A stretch of 64,000 nt of DNA from Pontibacter sp. FD36. GTDB taxonomy: Bacteria > Bacteroidota > Bacteroidia > Cytophagales > Hymenobacteraceae. Each line of letters begins with the position of its first letter. The first letter of the stretch is position 1. The position numbers were made by a program, and so were the translations under genes. The notes under the pieces were generated by a model. The model was not told the origin of the DNA. It ran no database searches and worked only from the letters and a program-made list of their open reading frames with translations. Of the stretch, positions 52,959 to 62,299 are shown one piece after another. The stretch is from positions 186,001 to 250,000 of the forward strand of contig NZ_JADPMP010000003.1 of the NCBI RefSeq assembly GCF_015686655.1. Reading direction: 5' to 3'.

Positions 52959-54530
52959 CTATACCTTCCGCTCAAACGGGTTCTCCGGCTTCACCAGCAT
53001 CACCTGCTCCCGCTCAACTACCACGGCACCCGCAGGGGCTCCTTTGGGTTTGCGCACCCACTTTTTTGGGGTATAGAGCACGGGACAAAGGGAATCGCTT
53101 TTGCGCTTGCTATAGTAGGCGGCCAGTTGGGCGGCTTTCTCGAGAACGGAGGTGGGCACGGTTTTGCCGGCCTGGTGCTTGATCACCACATGCGAGCCTG
53201 ACACATCTTTGGCGTGCAGCCAGATGTCTTCCTTGTAGGTATGGCGTTGAGTAAGCAGGTCGTTGTTCTGGGCGCTTTTACCGACCAGTATCTTAAAGCC
53301 TTCGGTCTCAAACAGACGGAAAGGTGCTTCCTGCTGGGCCTGCTGCTTCGTGGTGAGCAGGTGGGCGTGCTCTTTCAGGTATAGCTTGAGCGCCTTATAA
53401 GTCTTGGCTTCCTCCAGCGCCTGCAAAGCGTCTTCCAGCACAATGGCTTCCTCGAGTTTTCGCTCCTGCCGCTCCTCCAGTTGACTGATTTCTACGTGCT
53501 GCTTCTTGGCTTTGCGGTACAGGCGTTCGGCTTGCTTCTGAGGCGTTTCGGTGGCCTTGAGCTTGAACTTGCGCTGGCGGTCGGTATAGAAGTCATAAAG
53601 CTCCACTTCGGTGGCACGGGGCGGAATATTGGTCAGGTTGGCCATGATGATGTCGGCAATCTGGGAGTAGGAGCGGCCATGGCGCAGCTCATGCAGTCGG
53701 ACCTCTGTCTGCTCCAGTATCGCCTGTGTAGCGCGTTGCTTCTTAAGAAGTTGTTGCTGTGTCTGCTCAAAGATGCGTTCAAAGCCGGTTTCGCTCAGGT
53801 AACTGCGGGTAAAGCCGTTTAGGGCTTCTATCGGGTTGTCGTATACCTGCAGCACTTCTCCCAACTGTAGCAGCGAGAGCCGCAGCTTGCCGTTCAGCCT
53901 GATCAGGTAATAGGCCGCAGGTGCATCGAGTAGCTCGAGCATGGTCTGTACCAGTTCCCATTTCTCTTCGAGTGCAGCATCGCTATACCCTTGCTGCTCC
54001 AGGTACAGGGCAGGCAAATCGCCGAAAGTAGGGTATACCTTCTTTAGATTACCATCAGCCGCGGCAAAGGCCTCGAAGTTCTGTCGGATAGGTCTGTCCA
54101 TCTGCAGTGGATCCAGCTCCAGGTCAGCGCCGAATTTTTTGTGAAAAAGCTTGAGCGGCTCTTCATCCTGAAACAGCACGATGTTGGAGCGATTGCCAAA
54201 GAGCTTGAACAGCAAGGTATAGCCATTGCTCAGCGTCAGGTTAAAGCTGCGCTCGTTCAGGTGCTGCACCACATCCTGTACGGTTTGCCCTGACAGCTCC
54301 CCAAAAAGGTTGATCGTATTAGCCTTGGCCCGTTTAAACTCTGTCGGAAAAGAAAGCGATGAAAAGTGGGCCGTCAGTGAGGCACGGATATATAACTCCC
54401 GCTCCCCTTCAGCAAAGCCTATCACCAGTTCGTCCTTGTTCTGACTGAAGCAGGTGACAAGCTCCATTCCAACCAGCCGGCTGCGCAGCTGCTCGGATAG
54501 TTGTCTTAAAAAGTAGTAATTCTGGTGCAT
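52959..54530 (-). CDS. NFACT RNA-binding protein, RqcH-like
   Basis: A 523-aa member of the NFACT family, which in bacteria (RqcH) recruits tRNA-Ala to stalled 50S subunits and adds Ala tails for degradation. The N-terminal NFACT-N domain (MHQNYYFLRQLSEQLRSRLVG...) has a SFNLTLSNGYTLLFKLFGNRSNIVLF core. A helix-hairpin-helix and long coiled coil follow (about 265-400, RATQAILEQTEVRLHELRHG, KQHVEISQLEERQERKLEEAIVLEDALQALEEAK). The NFACT-R domain carries DIWLHAKDVSGSHVVIK. Its start directly abuts the MBL gene stop, so it ends a five-gene operon. Confidence 0.9.
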   Translation of the reverse strand: MHQNYYFLRQLSEQLRSRLVGMELVTCFSQNKDELVIGFAEGERELYIRASLTAHFSSLSFPTEFKRAKANTINLFGELSGQTVQDVVQHLNERSFNLTLSNGYTLLFKLFGNRSNIVLFQDEEPLKLFHKKFGADLELDPLQMDRPIRQNFEAFAAADGNLKKVYPTFGDLPALYLEQQGYSDAALEEKWELVQTMLELLDAPAAYYLIRLNGKLRLSLLQLGEVLQVYDNPIEALNGFTRSYLSETGFERIFEQTQQQLLKKQRATQAILEQTEVRLHELRHGRSYSQIADIIMANLTNIPPRATEVELYDFYTDRQRKFKLKATETPQKQAERLYRKAKKQHVEISQLEERQERKLEEAIVLEDALQALEEAKTYKALKLYLKEHAHLLTTKQQAQQEAPFRLFETEGFKILVGKSAQNNDLLTQRHTYKEDIWLHAKDVSGSHVVIKHQAGKTVPTSVLEKAAQLAAYYSKRKSDSLCPVLYTPKKWVRKPKGAPAGAVVVEREQVMLVKPENPFERKV

Positions 54531-55292
54531 TTATACCTCAATCTGCAGGCCGTCGTAGCCTAGTCGGATAAAGTCGGGGAGGGTGAGTTCTACCTCGCGG
54601 TGGAGACCCAGCAAGTGGCTGATGTGCGTCAGGTAGGCGCGTTCCGGCTGCAGGTCCTCAAGCAGCTCAACAGCCTCTTGTAGCGAAAAGTGTGAAATGT
54701 GTGGCTCCTGGCGCAGGGCGTTGAGCACGATCACCTTCGAGCCCCGCACCTTTTCCTTTTCGGCTTCCGAAATGTAATTGGCATCGGTGATGTAGGTGAA
54801 ATCTCCGACACGATAGCCCAGCACGGGCAGTTTATAGTGCTTTACCCGGATTGGGATGAAAGGTACGCCTTCGATCTCAAAAGGCTCTTCGGTAATAGGG
54901 TGCAACTCCACACGGGGAATGCCGGGGTATTGTATACCTGAGAAGATGTAGGCAAACTCCCGCTTGAGCTGCTCCAGCACACGCTGCTCGCCGTAAAGCG
55001 GCATGTCTTTGTGCTGCGAGAAATTATAGGCGCGGATGTCGTCGAGGCCGGCAGTATGGTCTTTGTGCTCGTGGGTAAACACCAGGGCATCGAGCGTGCG
55101 AATGCGCTCGCGCAGCACCTGCTGGCGGAAGTCGGGACCAGAGTCGATGATGATGCTCTTGCCGCCTACTTGCAAATGTACCGATACACGCAGGCGCTTG
55201 TCCCTGTAATCAACAGAACGACACACTTCGCAGGAGCAACCGATTACCGGTACGCCCTGCGAAGTGCCCGTGCCTAAAAGCGTTACTTTCAA
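54531..55292 (-). CDS. MBL-fold metal-dependent hydrolase (PhnP-like)
   Basis: Cytoplasmic hydrolase of 253 aa with a two-metal beta-lactamase-type site. Motifs in order: LLGTGTSQGVPVIGCSCEVC with two Cys near the start (PhnP-style zinc site), the metal motif FTHEHKDHTAGLDDI, a KHYKLPVLGYRVGDFTYITDAN metal Asp, and the end THISHLLGLH. Overlaps the 91-aa gene by 4 bp and abuts the NFACT gene. Probably a phosphodiesterase acting on cyclic phosphates; substrate inferred only by family. Confidence 0.92.
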   Translation of the reverse strand: MKVTLLGTGTSQGVPVIGCSCEVCRSVDYRDKRLRVSVHLQVGGKSIIIDSGPDFRQQVLRERIRTLDALVFTHEHKDHTAGLDDIRAYNFSQHKDMPLYGEQRVLEQLKREFAYIFSGIQYPGIPRVELHPITEEPFEIEGVPFIPIRVKHYKLPVLGYRVGDFTYITDANYISEAEKEKVRGSKVIVLNALRQEPHISHFSLQEAVELLEDLQPERAYLTHISHLLGLHREVELTLPDFIRLGYDGLQIEV

Positions 55293-55564
55293 TTGGTTCT
55301 TTCCTGATTGCGGATATCCTGGTAAAGCTGTCGGTTCTTCTCGCTCAGCAGGTTCTCATCCACTGTAATGGTTCTCAGAATGTCGTACAGGCAATTGATT
55401 TTTCCTTCAAGGCTGAAGTACTTATTCACGACAGCTACTTTCATGTCCTTGAGCACACAGTAACCTGCTTTAAAATTCCCCTTCTCGTAGCGCAGTACAA
55501 AATCTGACTCCGCAAAAATATCCTCCAGCTTATTTAAAAATGGCCGCGTGTACTTCAGTTCCAT
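55289..55564 (-). CDS. Conserved hypothetical protein, 91 aa
   Basis: A 91-aa soluble protein, mostly helical at the C-terminus (INCLYDILRTITVDENLLSEKNRQLYQDIRN) with a beta hairpin core (KGNFKAGYCVLKDMKVAVVNKYFS). I recall similar small Bacteroidota proteins but no named domain. It lies directly after the response regulator gene (adjacent bases) and overlaps the MBL gene by 4 bp, so it is a full member of the operon. Confidence 0.8.
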   Translation of the reverse strand: MELKYTRPFLNKLEDIFAESDFVLRYEKGNFKAGYCVLKDMKVAVVNKYFSLEGKINCLYDILRTITVDENLLSEKNRQLYQDIRNQERTN

Positions 55565-55948
55565 TTACAACTCTCCGGTGTGCTTCTTTACGGTCTGTAC
55601 CAGCATGTCGAAATCAAGCGGCTTCGGCAGGTACTCGTTGATGCCTACTTCCTTGAAGTCTTCCATGGTATAATTGTTGGCGTTGCCTGTTACCGCAATG
55701 ATCGGAATGTTGGAGATCTGCTCATCTTTGTGCGCACGGATTTCCTTAGAGCACTCCATACCGTTTTTGATCGGAATGTTAAGGTCCATCAGGATGGCGT
55801 CGATCTTATTGTTTTCTACCTGCTTGATCACCTCACTACCGTTCTTAGCGGTCAGGATCTTGTAGTTCTGAAGCTCGAGAATTTTCTTCGTCAGGTTCAG
55901 GATCACAGAGCTGTCTTCTGCAATCAGGATGGTTTTGTTGTCTGCCAT
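55565..55948 (-). CDS. Single-domain response regulator
   Basis: A 127-aa receiver with no output domain. Acidic pocket Glu11/Asp12, phospho-acceptor Asp55 (AILMDLNIPIKNG), Thr in IPIIAVTGNA and Lys in YLPKPLDF are all present. It sits 12 bp after the giant hybrid kinase gene and is the likely phospho-acceptor for its HPt domain. With no DNA-binding part it acts by protein contact or as a phosphate relay or sink. Confidence 0.95.
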   Translation of the reverse strand: MADNKTILIAEDSSVILNLTKKILELQNYKILTAKNGSEVIKQVENNKIDAILMDLNIPIKNGMECSKEIRAHKDEQISNIPIIAVTGNANNYTMEDFKEVGINEYLPKPLDFDMLVQTVKKHTGEL

Positions 55949-55960
55949 GGGTTTAATAAA

Positions 55961-58900
55961 CTATAAAATGATCTCTTTATAAGTTTTGCGGTAGTTTTCG
56001 TATTGGGCCAGCAGCTTTGCGAAGTTATTTCTTACGTTATCGTACTGGTCATGTTTTATGTCATGCTCCAGGATTTTGGCTAGCTCGGCCACCTGGTTGA
56101 TGCCAAGTGTAAAGCCGGTCCCCTTAAGTTGGTGCAATGTACTTAAAATACTTTTGTATTGTTGTGCCTCCAGCTCTTTTTTGGCCTCTTCGAGCAATTC
56201 ACCAGCTTCCTGTTCAAATTCCACATACAACTGGCGCGCAAATTCCGCCCCTCCAATCTCTTTGAGTTGTTCTGTTATGGAAAGGTCGATCACAGGTATA
56301 GCATCGGCCTCCGAATCATCGTCTATGGCAGCAGTAAGCCCACCGGCTTTGTCGCGCTTCCAGTTCAGCTCATGCCATCTCATGATCACTTTGTACAGGT
56401 CTGAACTTTTCACCGGCTTGGAGATATAATCATCCATGCCCTGGCTCATAAACTTCTCGGCATCTTCGCGCATCGAGTAGGCGGTCATGGCCACTACCGG
56501 CGGACTGTCATTGCCCAACTTCTCCTGGATAATTGAAGTAGCCGTTACGCCGTCCATTTCTGGCATCTGAATGTCCATGAACACCATGTCGTAACCGTTG
56601 TTAAGCGCCCTGTCAATAGCTTCGTAGCCGTTGGAGGCCACGTCGGTGCGGCATCCCAGGCGCTCCAGCAGCTTGAAGGCCACCTTCTGATTGATCTGGT
56701 TGTCATCTACCAGCAGTACATAAGGTGTGAAGTCCAGCACCTCAGCTTCGGCGTTTTGCAATTGCATGCGCTGTAGCTGTGCTTCCACTTCTTCGCTGTT
56801 GGCTTTCTTCACTTTTATCGTGAACCAGAAGGTACTACCGTCACTCGGTATCGACTCCACCCCGATGGCACCACCAAGCAGGTGGGTGAGCTGCTTCGAG
56901 ATAGCCAGTCCAAGACCTGTGCCACCAAAGGTCTTGGTAGACGAGTTATCAAGCTGGGTGAAGTCAGTGAAGAGCAGTTTCTGGTCTTCGTCGGTTATAC
57001 CTATACCTGAGTCCTTCACCCGCACTTTCAGCATATACTCCTGACCCTTCTTCAGTGGTTCGGCATCTACGTGTATGCTCACTTCTCCTTCGTTCGTGAA
57101 CTTAATGGCGTTGGAAGTCAGGTTGGAAAGCACCTGCAGGAAACGCGTTTCGTCGGTGAGCACATAGCGTGGTGTCTCCGGCGTTATCGTGTAGGTAAAG
57201 TGCAGGTCCTTTTGCTGGGCCCGGTTTGCAAAGAGCGAGTGTATCTTGTTGAGCGTGTCGTGGAGGTCCATGCCGCTCTCGTGCAGTACCAGCTTGCCAG
57301 CCTGCATCTTCGACAGGTCGAGGATGTCGTTCAGGATCGCCAGCAGGGCATCCGAAGACTTGCGCAGCGTATCGATATACTCTTTCTGCTCCTCGTCGTT
57401 CACGATCTGACTCAGCAGGTCAATCATACCGATGATACCGTTCATAGGTGTACGCAGCTCGTGACTCATGTTGGCCAGGAACTGTGTTTTCACCTTGAGC
57501 AGGTTCTCTGCTTCTTCTTTGGCTTTGAGCAGCGCGACCTGTGTGCGCTTCAGTTCGGATACATCACGCAGTACACCTTCCATACCGGCAGGCTGTCCTT
57601 GCTGGTCGTAGGTGAGGCGTGCATCGAGCAGTACGGTTTTAATAGAGCCGTCTTTGCAGACCATTTCTATCTCGAAGTCACGGATGCTCTCCTGTTCCAG
57701 TACCCGCTCTTTTACCAGCACCCGGTCAGCTGCATTGGCATACAGTTGCTCTGATGAAATACGCTGGACTTCCTGTTCATTATACCCCAGTAAGTTGTAC
57801 ACTGAAGGGCTGACCAGCTCAAAGGCACCACCCATGGTCGTGCGGTAATACACGTCTTGGAAGGACTCGAATATGCTACGGAACTTCACCTCACTCTGGG
57901 CCAGTGCCAGCTGGGAGCGTTTCTTGTCTGTGATGTCAAGGGCTATACCTGATATCTCCTCAAAGCTTCCGTCTTCCAGGTAGATCGGGTTCAGGTATAC
58001 CTCTCGCCAGCTTTCCGGATTGTGCAGGTGCACTTCAAAATGCTGCGGTTGCCCATTGAAGGCGAGTACGTACTTCTCATTCCAGAACTCAAAGGAGTTC
58101 TCATGGAAGTTTACCACATTTTTGTCGTTGAGCCTGGTGTAAAGCTCCAGTTCCTGCCCGCTTCTGTTGAAGAAGGCTGTCGCAAAGTTTTGGTTGAATG
58201 AGGTGAGCTCCAACTCTCGATTGAGCGACCACATGTGGTGCGTACCGGATTCAAAGATGGCGTTGAGGCGGGCGTTCTGGTTGTTGATCTGCTCTTCGTT
58301 GCGCTTACGCTCAATGGCAAGTGCCACCTGATTCGAGATAAAGTGCAGAATCTCGATGTCGGTATGCACATAGGCATTCGGGTCCTGGTAGTCCTGCAAT
58401 GTAATTACCCCGATAATGCGATCGCCGATAGCCAGTGGGGAGCAGAGGATGACCTCAGGTATAGCGCCATGTATGGTGATGTCCTGTTCCCGGGCCAGGT
58501 CCAGCAGTTCCGACTTCTGCATGTAAAGTGGCTTGCCTGTCTCGATGATATACTCTGACAGACCGTGTGAAAACTGTCGGCGCATTTGCGTCTTGGACGA
58601 TTTGTCCACAAATTGATCGACCAGGTAGGCAAAGTGCAGGTGGCGGTGATCGTTATCGCAGAGCGCAATGTAGATGTTGCGCGTCTCAATGATCTTACTC
58701 AGTTCGCGGTGAATAGCTGAGTAAAGTGAGTTAAGGTCCTTGCTGCTGATCGCCAGGTTTGCAATACTGTAGTATACCTTCTGCAGGCGCTCGGCCTTGA
58801 TGCGGTCGGTGATATCGTGCAGGATGGCGCGCGTTGCCACCGGACGACCGTCCTGCCAGCTGCAGGTAATGGAACCGATCAGGTGTACGGGCTTGCCAGC

Positions 58901-61171
58901 CTTGGTCAGGAACACGGTTTCCATCTTGTTCACATTCTCACCCTTGTACAGATTGCGCAGCTGGTAGATCAGCTTGGCCTTGTAATAAGGGTGCACGATG
59001 TCGTTGAGCGTGAGTGACTCAATATCATGATCGGTATAGCCAAGGCGGTCTTTCCAGGCTTTGTTCACGAAGATGAACTTGTTATCTACCGAGATATTCT
59101 GGATCAGGTCGTGCGCATTGTCGAATAGGTCCTGCAGACGGATCTTATTGTCTTTCAGAGCCTCCATGGCAATACGCTTATCGGTCATGTCCTTGCCCAC
59201 GCTGGTCAAGCCAATCAGGTCACCTTCGGGGCCGTACTCAAACATACAGTTCCAGCGCACAGTTTTCACCTGACCTGACTTGGTGATCAGGTCACGCTCG
59301 TAGTATGAGTTCAGCTGCCTGGTTTCGATGGATCGCTTGAAGTCATTAAAACGAGTCTCGCGGTCAGGCTCAGGGACCAGCAGTTCATAGAAATTCTGCC
59401 CGATCAGCTCCTCGCGTGAGTACTCTACATAGGTCAGGAAGTAATCGTTGGCGTAAGCGATGTTGCCGTTTTTGTCGAGGCTGTAGTAGATCAGGTTTAC
59501 TTTCTCCAGGAAGCTGCGGAAATGGGCCATCGACTCGCGGGCGATTTCCTCGCGGCGCTTGGAGTTCTGCACCTGCTTGCGTTGGGTAATGTCGCGCTTG
59601 AACACCAGAATATGGTAAGCGCCGTCGATCATCACGCGGTTGAGATTGAGCTCCGTGTCCATGGTGGTGCCATCTTTGCGGATGTTCTTCCAGTCAACGG
59701 TGATCGGTTTCCCGTTCGCCATAAGCTGTTCGGTCAGCATGGCTGTTTTCTCCGACGAGCGCATACCGTCCGGCTGATACTCCGGCGAATAGTCATCTGG
59801 AGTCTTGCCTACGAGGTCTTCGCGGTTGCATCTAAAGTACTCCAGTGCCTTCTCGTTGCAGTCTACCACAATACCGTCCCGGAAAAGCAGGATGGCGTCG
59901 TAAGTGGACTCAAACATGATCTTGTACTTATCCTCGGTATGGGAGAGCTTGAGCTGCAGATCATGCTTGGCGATGTAGTTGCCAATGGCGCCTCCGATAA
60001 AGTCAAGCAGCGACATAAACGACTGGGTAATTTTGGCATCATGCCCTGGCCATACCAGCAGGAGTGCCGTTAGGCCGGCCTCTGAACTGACAGGCAGCAC
60101 GGTTAGGTGCTGACCCAGCAAATCTTCCATTTGCTGAATGGTGTCGTGCAGAGCTTTGCGACGCTCAGGTTTGGCAAGCTGCTCAGCCTGCGTCACAGGC
60201 AACGGAATAGAGGTCGGGAGGTAGCCGGATGGCGTCTCGCCTGTGTTATAGGAAAGAAATGCTTTGCCAGAAGTAGCATCGTAGGTATAGACGGCACCGC
60301 CGATAACATCAGTCTTGTCCAGCAATTCGTTCAAGGTATAGCGCAGTACATCTTCGCGGCTCTCAGAGCCCGACAGATTCGTAATCAGGTGGTTGACGAA
60401 TTCGAGCTGGTGATTGCGGAAGCGCACATTGCGTTCCGCTCCAACTGCTTCGTACAGATTCTTGGCTGATCCAAAAATAACGGTCTGGCCATTGAAACTG
60501 CCCTTTTTCAGAGAGATCTCAACTGGCATCAGTTCCTGCTCTGTTTCACGAAGCCACCACTCAAAGCGCTGTGGTTCGCCTTTCAGGGTAGTCTGCAGCT
60601 GGTTGCGCAAGGCTACCCGCTCAAATAGGTTAAGTTCAAACTGCTTGAACAGAGATTTTCCAATGATCTCCTCTTTCTTCAACTGCACCAGGTCCGAAGC
60701 GCTCTGGTTAATGTCGATGAAAATACCATCGTGATCGAGGACAAACAGAGGCTCTGCGCTGTCGTCGAACAGGTTATGATAACTTGAGTCGTCAGCTTCT
60801 GCGGCTACATTCTCCGGGATGTCAAAGCACAGGAAAGCCTGCCCCTGAAACTGCAGCTGCTGGCAGTGGAAGGTTCTTAGGTTGTCCTGACGGTCTTTTA
60901 TTTTGCCTGTCGCTTTATCTTTTTGAGCCAGTGAAACCTTAAAGGCCGCAAAATCATCTTCATCAGCCAGGCCAACCAGCGGACGTATACCTATACCCTG
61001 CTCTACAGGGAGTATAGTTTCAGCTTTGGGGTTGGCAGCAAGCAGCTCCCCTGCAGCGGAAGCAACAAGCAGGGCATGGTCAGCAGGATAGAGCTGACTA
61101 AGCACCTGGAGCAGGTTCTCAGCAAGCATTGTCAGGCTTTCAGTAGTTTGTTGGCTAGGTATCAGTGGCAT
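55961..61171 (-). CDS. Giant soluble hybrid histidine kinase (multi-PAS, GAF, HisKA, REC, HPt)
   Basis: A 1736-aa sensor kinase without membrane segments. In order: a degenerate PAS (about 25-120), PAS (130-245), GAF (265-410), three PAS domains (about 415-530, 545-665 and 670-790), a second GAF (805-950), two more PAS domains (965-1080 and 1085-1210), HisKA with phospho-acceptor His1237 (FLANMSHELRTPMNG), an ATPase with NLTSNAIKF and GTGLGLAISK, a receiver with Asp1533 (MVFMDIQMPEMDG), and an HPt with His1680 (LHQLKGTGF). So it holds a whole intramolecular phosphorelay. The separate receiver at 55565 completes the relay. Signals probably include redox or small ligands; unknown. Confidence 0.95.
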   Translation of the reverse strand: MPLIPSQQTTESLTMLAENLLQVLSQLYPADHALLVASAAGELLAANPKAETILPVEQGIGIRPLVGLADEDDFAAFKVSLAQKDKATGKIKDRQDNLRTFHCQQLQFQGQAFLCFDIPENVAAEADDSSYHNLFDDSAEPLFVLDHDGIFIDINQSASDLVQLKKEEIIGKSLFKQFELNLFERVALRNQLQTTLKGEPQRFEWWLRETEQELMPVEISLKKGSFNGQTVIFGSAKNLYEAVGAERNVRFRNHQLEFVNHLITNLSGSESREDVLRYTLNELLDKTDVIGGAVYTYDATSGKAFLSYNTGETPSGYLPTSIPLPVTQAEQLAKPERRKALHDTIQQMEDLLGQHLTVLPVSSEAGLTALLLVWPGHDAKITQSFMSLLDFIGGAIGNYIAKHDLQLKLSHTEDKYKIMFESTYDAILLFRDGIVVDCNEKALEYFRCNREDLVGKTPDDYSPEYQPDGMRSSEKTAMLTEQLMANGKPITVDWKNIRKDGTTMDTELNLNRVMIDGAYHILVFKRDITQRKQVQNSKRREEIARESMAHFRSFLEKVNLIYYSLDKNGNIAYANDYFLTYVEYSREELIGQNFYELLVPEPDRETRFNDFKRSIETRQLNSYYERDLITKSGQVKTVRWNCMFEYGPEGDLIGLTSVGKDMTDKRIAMEALKDNKIRLQDLFDNAHDLIQNISVDNKFIFVNKAWKDRLGYTDHDIESLTLNDIVHPYYKAKLIYQLRNLYKGENVNKMETVFLTKAGKPVHLIGSITCSWQDGRPVATRAILHDITDRIKAERLQKVYYSIANLAISSKDLNSLYSAIHRELSKIIETRNIYIALCDNDHRHLHFAYLVDQFVDKSSKTQMRRQFSHGLSEYIIETGKPLYMQKSELLDLAREQDITIHGAIPEVILCSPLAIGDRIIGVITLQDYQDPNAYVHTDIEILHFISNQVALAIERKRNEEQINNQNARLNAIFESGTHHMWSLNRELELTSFNQNFATAFFNRSGQELELYTRLNDKNVVNFHENSFEFWNEKYVLAFNGQPQHFEVHLHNPESWREVYLNPIYLEDGSFEEISGIALDITDKKRSQLALAQSEVKFRSIFESFQDVYYRTTMGGAFELVSPSVYNLLGYNEQEVQRISSEQLYANAADRVLVKERVLEQESIRDFEIEMVCKDGSIKTVLLDARLTYDQQGQPAGMEGVLRDVSELKRTQVALLKAKEEAENLLKVKTQFLANMSHELRTPMNGIIGMIDLLSQIVNDEEQKEYIDTLRKSSDALLAILNDILDLSKMQAGKLVLHESGMDLHDTLNKIHSLFANRAQQKDLHFTYTITPETPRYVLTDETRFLQVLSNLTSNAIKFTNEGEVSIHVDAEPLKKGQEYMLKVRVKDSGIGITDEDQKLLFTDFTQLDNSSTKTFGGTGLGLAISKQLTHLLGGAIGVESIPSDGSTFWFTIKVKKANSEEVEAQLQRMQLQNAEAEVLDFTPYVLLVDDNQINQKVAFKLLERLGCRTDVASNGYEAIDRALNNGYDMVFMDIQMPEMDGVTATSIIQEKLGNDSPPVVAMTAYSMREDAEKFMSQGMDDYISKPVKSSDLYKVIMRWHELNWKRDKAGGLTAAIDDDSEADAIPVIDLSITEQLKEIGGAEFARQLYVEFEQEAGELLEEAKKELEAQQYKSILSTLHQLKGTGFTLGINQVAELAKILEHDIKHDQYDNVRNNFAKLLAQYENYRKTYKEIIL

Positions 61172-61303
61172 CTGGTGTGGTTCCGTTGTCGTTTAAACCC
61201 ATAAATTAGTAAAAAAACAAAAGCAATGGCACTTTTGCTTCCTGAATAACAAGAAAGGGAGTTAATTTGTGGCATAAACACGAAGTTATTGTCTGTCCCG
61301 CCC

Positions 61304-62242
61304 ATGTCTGCAACGCCATCCCCCCGTTTTCTGATCGTAGTTGTTGGTCCTACTGCCGTGGGCAAAACCGACCTCTGCGTGCGCCTGGCGCAGTATTTCG
61401 GCACCGAAATCATTTCGGCTGACTCCCGCCAGTTCTACCAGGAGATGTCGATTGGCACGGCCAAACCTACCCAGGAGGAGCAGCAAGGTATACGGCATCA
61501 TTTTGTGGACTCGCACCCGATCACGGAAACCTACAATGCAGGCGCTTATGAGCAGGATGTGCTGGCCCTGGCCGGGCAGCTGTTTCAGCAGCACGAGGCC
61601 GTGATCCTGACAGGTGGCTCAGGGCTGTACGTGCGAGCGGTGACCGACGGGATGGACGAAATGCCTGAGGCAGATACTGCCGTGCGCGAAAACCTGACTG
61701 CCCGTTATCAGCAGGAGGGACTACAGCCATTGCTGGAGCAGTTGCAAGAGCTTGACCCCACGTATTATGAGCGGGTAGACAAGGCCAATCCGCAGCGTGT
61801 TATACGCGCACTGGAGGTATGCCTTTCAAGCGGGCAGCCTTACTCGGCTTTCCGGAAAGCAGGTACCCGGGAGAGGCCTTTTCATATTATCAAAATTGGG
61901 CTGACGCGCGACCGACAGGAACTGTACGAGCGCATCGACCGCCGTATGGACCTGATGCTGGAGCAGGGCCTGCTGGAAGAAGCCAAAAGCCTGTACCCGT
62001 ACCGTGCACACAATGCGCTGCAAACAGTGGGCTACAAAGAGATATTTGATTACCTGGAGGGGCAGTATGACTGGGAGGAAGCGGTGCGCCTGCTCAAACG
62101 CAACAGCCGCCGCTACGCCAAGCGACAACTCACCTGGTTTCACAAACATGCCGACTATACCTGGTTTCATCCGGGGCAGTGGGATGAGATACTACGTTTT
62201 ATAAGGCAGCAGATGCAGGACGCAGCACAAGGGAAGGTATAA
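61304..62242 (+). CDS. miaA: tRNA dimethylallyltransferase
   Basis: Enzyme of 312 aa adding the isoprenyl group to A37 of tRNAs that read UNN codons. P-loop VVVGPTAVGKTDLC, ISADSRQFYQEMSIGTAKPT, HHFVDSHPI, the LTGGSGLYVRAVTDG motif, and FRKAGTRERPFHIIKIGLTRDRQELYERIDRR are family hallmarks, with the end KRNSRRYAKRQLTWF. The ATG at 61304 is taken; a TTG five codons upstream is possible. Terminated by the strong hairpin at 62242. Confidence 0.95.
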   Translation: MSATPSPRFLIVVVGPTAVGKTDLCVRLAQYFGTEIISADSRQFYQEMSIGTAKPTQEEQQGIRHHFVDSHPITETYNAGAYEQDVLALAGQLFQQHEAVILTGGSGLYVRAVTDGMDEMPEADTAVRENLTARYQQEGLQPLLEQLQELDPTYYERVDKANPQRVIRALEVCLSSGQPYSAFRKAGTRERPFHIIKIGLTRDRQELYERIDRRMDLMLEQGLLEEAKSLYPYRAHNALQTVGYKEIFDYLEGQYDWEEAVRLLKRNSRRYAKRQLTWFHKHADYTWFHPGQWDEILRFIRQQMQDAAQGKV

Positions 62243-62285
62243 AAACGGCGCGGCCGGCTATTGTGATAGCCGGCCGCGCCGTTTT
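62242..62285. terminator. Long perfect palindromic terminator between miaA and pfkA
   Basis: A 20-bp perfect stem (62242-62261 with 62266-62285), GC-rich in the middle and closing with AAAA/TTTT, with a TGTG loop. It works in both directions for the convergent genes. It begins in the miaA stop codon region. Confidence 0.92.
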
Positions 62286-62299
62286 CAGGTATAGCTTGG

